64,000 bases of DNA from Bugulina stolonifera (Eukaryota; Bryozoa; Gymnolaemata; Cheilostomatida; Bugulidae): positions 1,736,001 through 1,800,000 of the forward strand of contig OW285195.1 of the NCBI GenBank assembly GCA_935421135.1, written 5' to 3'. This document shows positions 59,601-64,000 of the stretch, piece after piece. Under the pieces are notes generated by a model. It saw only the letters and a program-made list of their open reading frames with translations, searched no databases and was not told where the DNA came from. Position 1 is the first letter of the stretch; every line of letters begins with the position of its first letter. A program made the position numbers and the translations under genes.

Positions 59601-62274
59601 TGGAGACAGAATTTCCATGAAGACGTGTGCTCTGAAGGCGAAGAGGAAATGGTAGGAGTACTAAACACATTACAATAAGCATTACGTTAAACTTCATTCT
59701 GGTATATGGTGTGCTAGGATGGTAATACCATACATGCTATAGTATATGGTCTGCTAGGATGGTCATACCATACATGCTATAGTATATTGTGTACTAGGAT
59801 GGTCATACCATACATGCTATAGTATATTGTGTACTAGGATGGTAATACCATACATGCTATAGTTTATGGTCTGCTAGGATGGTCATACCATACATGCTAT
59901 AGTATATGGTGTGCTAGGATGGTCATACCATACATGCTATAGTATATGGTGTGCTAGGATGGTCATACCATACATGCTATAGTATATGGTCTGCTAGGAT
60001 GGTCATACCATACATGCTATAGTATATTGTGTACTAGGATGGTAATACCATACATGCTATAGTTTATGGTCTGCTAGGATGGTCATACCATACATGCTAT
60101 AGTATATTGTGTACTAGGATGGTCATACCATACATGCTATAGTATATTGTGTACTAGGATGGTAATACCATACATGCTATAGTATATGGTGTGCTAGGAT
60201 GGTCATACCATACATGCTATAGTATATGGTGTACTAGGATGGTCATACCATACATGCTATAGTATATGGTGTGCTAGGATGGTAATACCATACATGCTAT
60301 AGTTTATGGTCTGCTAGGATGGTCATACCATACATGCTATAGTATATTGTGTACTAGGATGGTAATACCATACATGCTATAGTATATGGTCTGCTAGGAT
60401 GGTCATACCATACATGCTATAGTTTATGGTGTACTAGGATGGTCATACCATACATGCTATAGTATATGGTGTGCTAGGATGGTCATACCATACATGCTAT
60501 AGTATATTGTGTACTAGGATGGTAATACCATACATGCTATAGTTTATGGTCTGCTAGGATGGTCATACCATACATGCTATAGTATATTGTGTACTAGGAT
60601 GGTCATACCATACATGCTATAGTATATGGTGTGCTAGGATGGTCATACCATACATGCTATAGTATATGGTGTGCTAGGATGGTCATACCATACATGCTAT
60701 AGTATATGGTCTGCTAGGATGGTCATACCATACATGCTATAGTATATTGTGTACTAGGATGGTAATACCATACATGCTATAGTTTATGGTCTGCTAGGAT
60801 GGTCATACCATACACGCTATAGTATATTGTGTACTAGGATGGTCATACCATACATGCTATAGTATATTGTGTACTAGGATGGTAATACCATACATGCTAT
60901 AGTTTATGGTCTGCTAGGATGGTCATACCATACATGCTATAGTATATGGTGTGCTAGGATGGTCATACCATACATGCTATAGTATATTGTGTACTAGGAT
61001 GGTAATACCATACATGCTATAGTTTATGGTCTGCTAGGATGGTCATACCATACATGCTATAGTATATTGTGTACTAGGATGGTCATACCATACATGCTAT
61101 AGTATATGGTGTGCTAGGATGGTCATACCATACATGCTATAGTATATGGTGTGCTAGGATGGTCATACCATACATGCTATAGTATATGGTCTGCTAGGAT
61201 GGTCATACCATACATGCTATAGTATATTGTGTACTAGGATGGTAATACCATACATGCTATAGTTTATGGTCTGCTAGGATGGTCATACCATACACGCTAT
61301 AGTATATTGTGTACTAGGATGGTCATACCATACATGCTATAGTATATTGTGTACTAGGATGGTAATACCATACATGCTATAGTTTATGGTCTGCTAGGAT
61401 GGTCATACCATACATGCTATAGTATATGGTGTGCTAGGATGGTCATACCATACATGCTATAGTATATGGTGTGCTAGGATGGTCATACCATACATGCTAT
61501 AGTATATGGTCTGCTAGGATGGTCATACCATACATGCTATAGTATATTGTGTACTAGGATGGTCATACCATACATGCTATAGTATATGGTGTGCTAGGAT
61601 GGTCATACCATACATGCTATAGTATATTGTGTACTAGGATGGTCATACCATACATGCTATAGTATATTGTGTACTAGGATGGTAATACCATACATGCTAT
61701 AGTTTATGGTCTGCTAGGATGGTCATACCATACATGCTATAGTATATGGTGTGCTAGGATGGTCATACCATACATGCTATAGTATATGGTGTGCTAGGAT
61801 GGTCATACCATACATGCTATAGTATATTGTGTACTAGGATGGTAATACCATACATGCTATAGTTTATGGTCTGCTAGGATGGTCATACCATACATGCTAT
61901 AGTATATGGTGTGCTAGGATGGTCATACCATACATGCTATAGTATATGGTGTGCTAGGATGGTCATACCATACATGCTATAGTATATGGTGTGCTAGGAT
62001 GGTCATACCATACATGCTATAGTATATGGTGTGCTAGGATGGTAATACCATACATGCTACGTTGTTCATGTTTTAGAACCTACAAGAAAAATGTTCTAAC
62101 CTGAGAGATAAAAGTGAATCACATATCAAGCCATCAGGCTATGGAAAGCACCTAGAACGAGGTGGAGGTAGTGAGGCTACTGCATCTGAAAATGCTGCTT
62201 GCTCACCCATGTCACACTATAACATATTAGTGTCTTTAGTAGTACTTATAATATCATTATTATTACATCTCTAG
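50669..62274 (+). CDS. Secreted Cys-rich, SEA-like, putatively GPI-anchored protein, copy 2
   Basis: Sixteen exons with matching phases: 50669-50801, 51148-51252, 51540-51718, 52367-52519, 52673-52799, 54922-55158, 55593-55706, 56159-56493, 56655-56813, 56975-57181, 57500-57596, 57897-58018, 58439-58653, 58832-58932, 59507-59651, 62077-62274 (TAG). This gives about 875 residues, still missing the true N-terminus and signal peptide. The 5' exons add more helical Cys modules (ARMCQSSVEQCF, EGLVGCLNQTV, DRCPSCRMSYV, LLSCLQLCSV) with N-glycosylation sites (NQT, NHT). A Thr/Pro-rich linker, SEA-like pair and hydrophobic C-terminus follow as in copy 1. All exons are open and splice sites intact. 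Relative to copy 1 it lacks the piggyBac-like insertion and one Ser codon in the linker. Probable extracellular adhesion or recognition role, by architecture only. Confidence 0.82.
50933..51021 (+). repeat. tRNA-like sequence, probable SINE head
   Basis: TAGTGTAGTGG at 50940-50950 matches an A box and GGTTCAAACC at 51001-51010 a B box. A perfect 5-bp T stem (CTGGG…CCCAG) encloses TTCAAAC. The expected acceptor stem does not pair, so it is not a functional tRNA. It lies in an intron of the copy 2 gene. The 3' end of a SINE body was not defined. Confidence 0.6.
51693..51940 (+). repeat. 41-bp minisatellite spanning a splice donor
   Basis: Five full units and one decayed unit. Each contains GAACAGCTAGCCAATCACAC plus GTATG, the end of the exon that stops at 51718, and then GTAAGTACTTATCTAA, its donor and intron start. 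One unit reads GTAGGT in place of GTAAGT. The array therefore carries several near-identical functional-looking donors. Confidence 0.93.
52326..52598. repeat. Direct repeats flanking the exon at 52367
   Basis: ACTCAATCTGCATACAGTGT, continuing ACTGTTTCGGTGT, occurs just before the exon (52329-52361) and again after it (52567-52598) with one change. The upstream copy forms part of the acceptor tract. Confidence 0.85.
52600..52633. repeat. Perfect 34-bp palindrome
   Basis: Each 17-base arm (starting CAACGACTATCC) is the exact inverse of the other, centred on ACATGT. It sits 39 bp upstream of the exon at 52673, so the pre-mRNA could fold into a hairpin next to the acceptor. Confidence 0.95.
52806..54716. 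repeat. 43-bp AT-rich minisatellite, long allele (copy 2)
   Basis: About 44 units of the same repeat as at the window start. It fills most of the intron between exons 52673-52799 and 54922-55158 and begins 7 bp after the donor. Several blocks of units repeat in the same variant order, for example GTTTGATAT units. Confidence 0.95.
55222..55225. other. Empty TTAA target of the piggyBac-like element
   Basis: GTAGCTTAACTAAAGC here corresponds exactly to the two flanks of the insertion at 1219-5076. Confidence 0.93.
55683..55955 (+). repeat. 31-bp splice-donor minisatellite, copy 2
   Basis: The same array as at 5538, again about 8.5 units. One unit has lost a base and its donor (GGGTAGTTTA near 55770). 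Confidence 0.92.
57306..57440. repeat. ACATGTACATTGACATAT / ACATGTACATGTACCT repeat, copy 2
   Basis: Counterpart of 7150-7245, longer and with a different inner unit (TACATGTACATGTACCTA). Confidence 0.8.
58990..59456. repeat. 36-bp minisatellite, long allele (copy 2)
   Basis: About 13 units of AGTGTAGTATACCTATGTGT plus ACATACATGTATAT, with longer variants containing ACAGTATAGTG. Only about three units are at the same place in copy 1. Confidence 0.93.
59701..62062. repeat. 40-bp minisatellite, expanded allele with higher-order structure
   Basis: About 59 units of a 40-bp repeat. Unit types differ at three sites (TATGGTGTGC, TATGGTCTGC, TATTGTGTAC; GGTCAT or GGTAAT; AGTATA or AGTTTA). A block of about 12 units at roughly 60540-60960 is repeated in the same order 480 bp later, including the rare TACACGCTAT variant (60811 and 61291). 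It lies in the last intron, just upstream of the terminal exon. Confidence 0.95.
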
Positions 62275-64000
62275 ACTCAACACAGTGTATATTATGATTG
62301 TTGTTGCTTACTATTTACTATTTACTGTGGGTAGATACATAGATGTATGTACATTTGGTGCATGTACAGTAGATATATATGCAGTAGATACATGTTCAAT
62401 AGCTACATGTACATATGCAGTAGCTACATACACAGTATAAATGTATGTACGAGTATACAGTACATTTGATACGTCATTCAGAATGTACAGTAGCTACATG
62501 TAAATCTGACAGATAGTACAGTATATACATACATGTATGTACATGTATCTACCCGGTTGTGCAGTAGATACTCTGCAGTAGATACATGCACACACATGAT
62601 ATATATTGTTTTAGTGAAATGTGCTTACCTCAATTTTACCTAATATTTTATTCATTTCTCTTTTCCTACTAGTCTGTGTTATTGTTAGTCATTATTTATT
62701 GCTATCCTCACTAATATTTTATAACAGTGAATTGTCAAATTGTTACCAGCTACATGTAAGTGAGAGCCATCTCTAGGCTTATAGGAAGTTGAGTGAATCA
62801 TACACATTCATATTGTTCGTTGACGAAAATAAATACATTAACCATAATTCATACATGGACATGTAGATGTAAGCATACAGTCATGTACATGAAAATCTGA
62901 CTTGTTCTTTTAAATTGTAAATTTGCAATACTAAGCGCACTTACAAGTTCAGGAAATTTTTGACTGTTCAAAGCAGAACGTTTTGAAACTGCATCCACAA
63001 ATTTGAACCAATTTTAATTTTCATTGTTATATTTTTCTAATTAATTAATTAAAATCAATCATCTGTAAGTATATTGTTCTTCCGAATGTAATCTATACAG
63101 TTTCAAACTGTCCCATTTTGAACTGTCATTTTTCGAAAGGCGCCTTACCGAGTAGAGTGGAACTCACTTAATTCGGCCTCGGTTAATTCGAAAACTTGGT
63201 TAGTTCAAACTATTAGCCTTGGTCCCTGCTGAGCATTTTAAAAAAGGCTACACATAATTCATATTTATTATGTATAATTCAAACGTTACAGCTTGGCTTA
63301 GCTGGTTTACCTTAAGCTATACAGTATTGTACAACAAGTATTAGTCACTCCTGGTCAGCTTACTCTACCCAGATTCTCTGATTGGTTGTAAGTCAATAAT
63401 GCACATAACATGCACCAACCAATAGCAATTTCTCCTCAATCAGGGAACCCCAACTGACTTGTTTCTGCTGGTGACTGTTCCATAGCTAACTCCTCCTAGC
63501 TGTTCTGATTGGTTGTAAGCTGATAATGCGATTAATACCACTAACCTATAATAATTTATCTGCAAACAGAGAAACCTAACTGACTTGTTTTCATTGTTGA
63601 CCTTTTACATAGTGCCGTTTATAATTAGAATCACTGAATTATTTTTAAGCTGTGTTATTGTGATGGTTTCGCACAGTCTACCAACTACCTGACAATAACT
63701 ATATGTGTATCCATGTATATATATCTGCTTGTATTCGTTACTACTTGGTCGTTTGATAGAAAACACACTGAAAACTTACTTTTTTGCAATATTGAGCATC
63801 ATCGACGAGTTTGCAAGCTAACAACTCAAGGAAATCGGATTGATATCAGAGGGAGGGCATCGAATCAACATCGGGTTGACATTGGTATGCATCGGATTGA
63901 CATCGTGGGGGGCATCAGATTGACATCAGGGGGGAGGGTGCATCGAGTTGACATCGGTATGCATCGCCGGGCATCGGATTGACATCGAGAGAGTTTTTTC
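62275..64000. other. 3' flank of copy 2, duplicate of 9553-11271
   Basis: Almost identical to the copy 1 flank, including the possible AATAAA (62828-62833), the CCAAT-like direct repeats and the CATCGGATTGACATC array. The window ends exactly where the polymerase-like pseudogene would begin. Confidence 0.9.

Noticed and set aside
59701..62062. CRISPR-like regular repeats
   Set aside because: The 40-bp units are directly adjacent with no unique spacers, in an animal intron; this is a minisatellite.

Overview
The window is animal nuclear DNA: AT-rich, with short GT-AG introns in conserved phase, many minisatellites and nested transposons. It is most likely a sponge or another early-branching marine invertebrate. 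That placement is an inference from the transposon families, the metazoan-style TEA transcription factor and the secreted multi-exon gene; no sequence here fixes the species.

Layout. (1) 1-11271 and about 52800-64000 are two copies of one segment, nearly identical outside repeats. Each carries a large plus-strand gene for a secreted, cysteine-rich, mucin-linked protein. It has an SEA-like fold exon pair and a hydrophobic C-terminus that looks like a GPI-anchor signal (exons 915-9552 and about 50669-62274, the second with more 5' exons). The copies differ by a 3.86 kb TTAA-flanked piggyBac-like insertion in copy 1, with a clean empty site in copy 2, and by very different minisatellite lengths. 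They could be a true duplication or two haplotypes joined by the assembler. (2) 11275-12690 holds a broken family-B DNA polymerase/endonuclease gene of the type found in virus-like invertebrate elements, followed by a GC-rich island. (3) 17375-44408 is a nest of mobile elements: an old LTR element (C) whose gag frame is split by a 3.65 kb hAT insertion and then by a nearly intact Ty3/gypsy element (A, 23087-29782, minus strand). Beyond it lies a large imperfect inverted repeat (about 31150-44000), whose right arm is split by a second Ty3/gypsy element (B, 35466-43264, minus strand), which itself carries a PIF/Harbinger-like MITE in one LTR. (4) 44630-47715 (minus) is a compact four-exon gene for a small TEA-domain protein with a coiled-coil tail and no visible YAP-binding domain.

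Most notable points. Elements A and B belong to clearly different families, yet share a third ORF after pol (three CCHC knuckles plus a charged coiled coil) and the same in-frame gag/pol separator, UGA followed by CUA, a known leaky-stop context. The secreted-protein gene has two minisatellites whose units each contain the end of an exon plus its splice donor, so authentic donors are tandemly amplified. The TEA plus coiled-coil architecture is also unusual.
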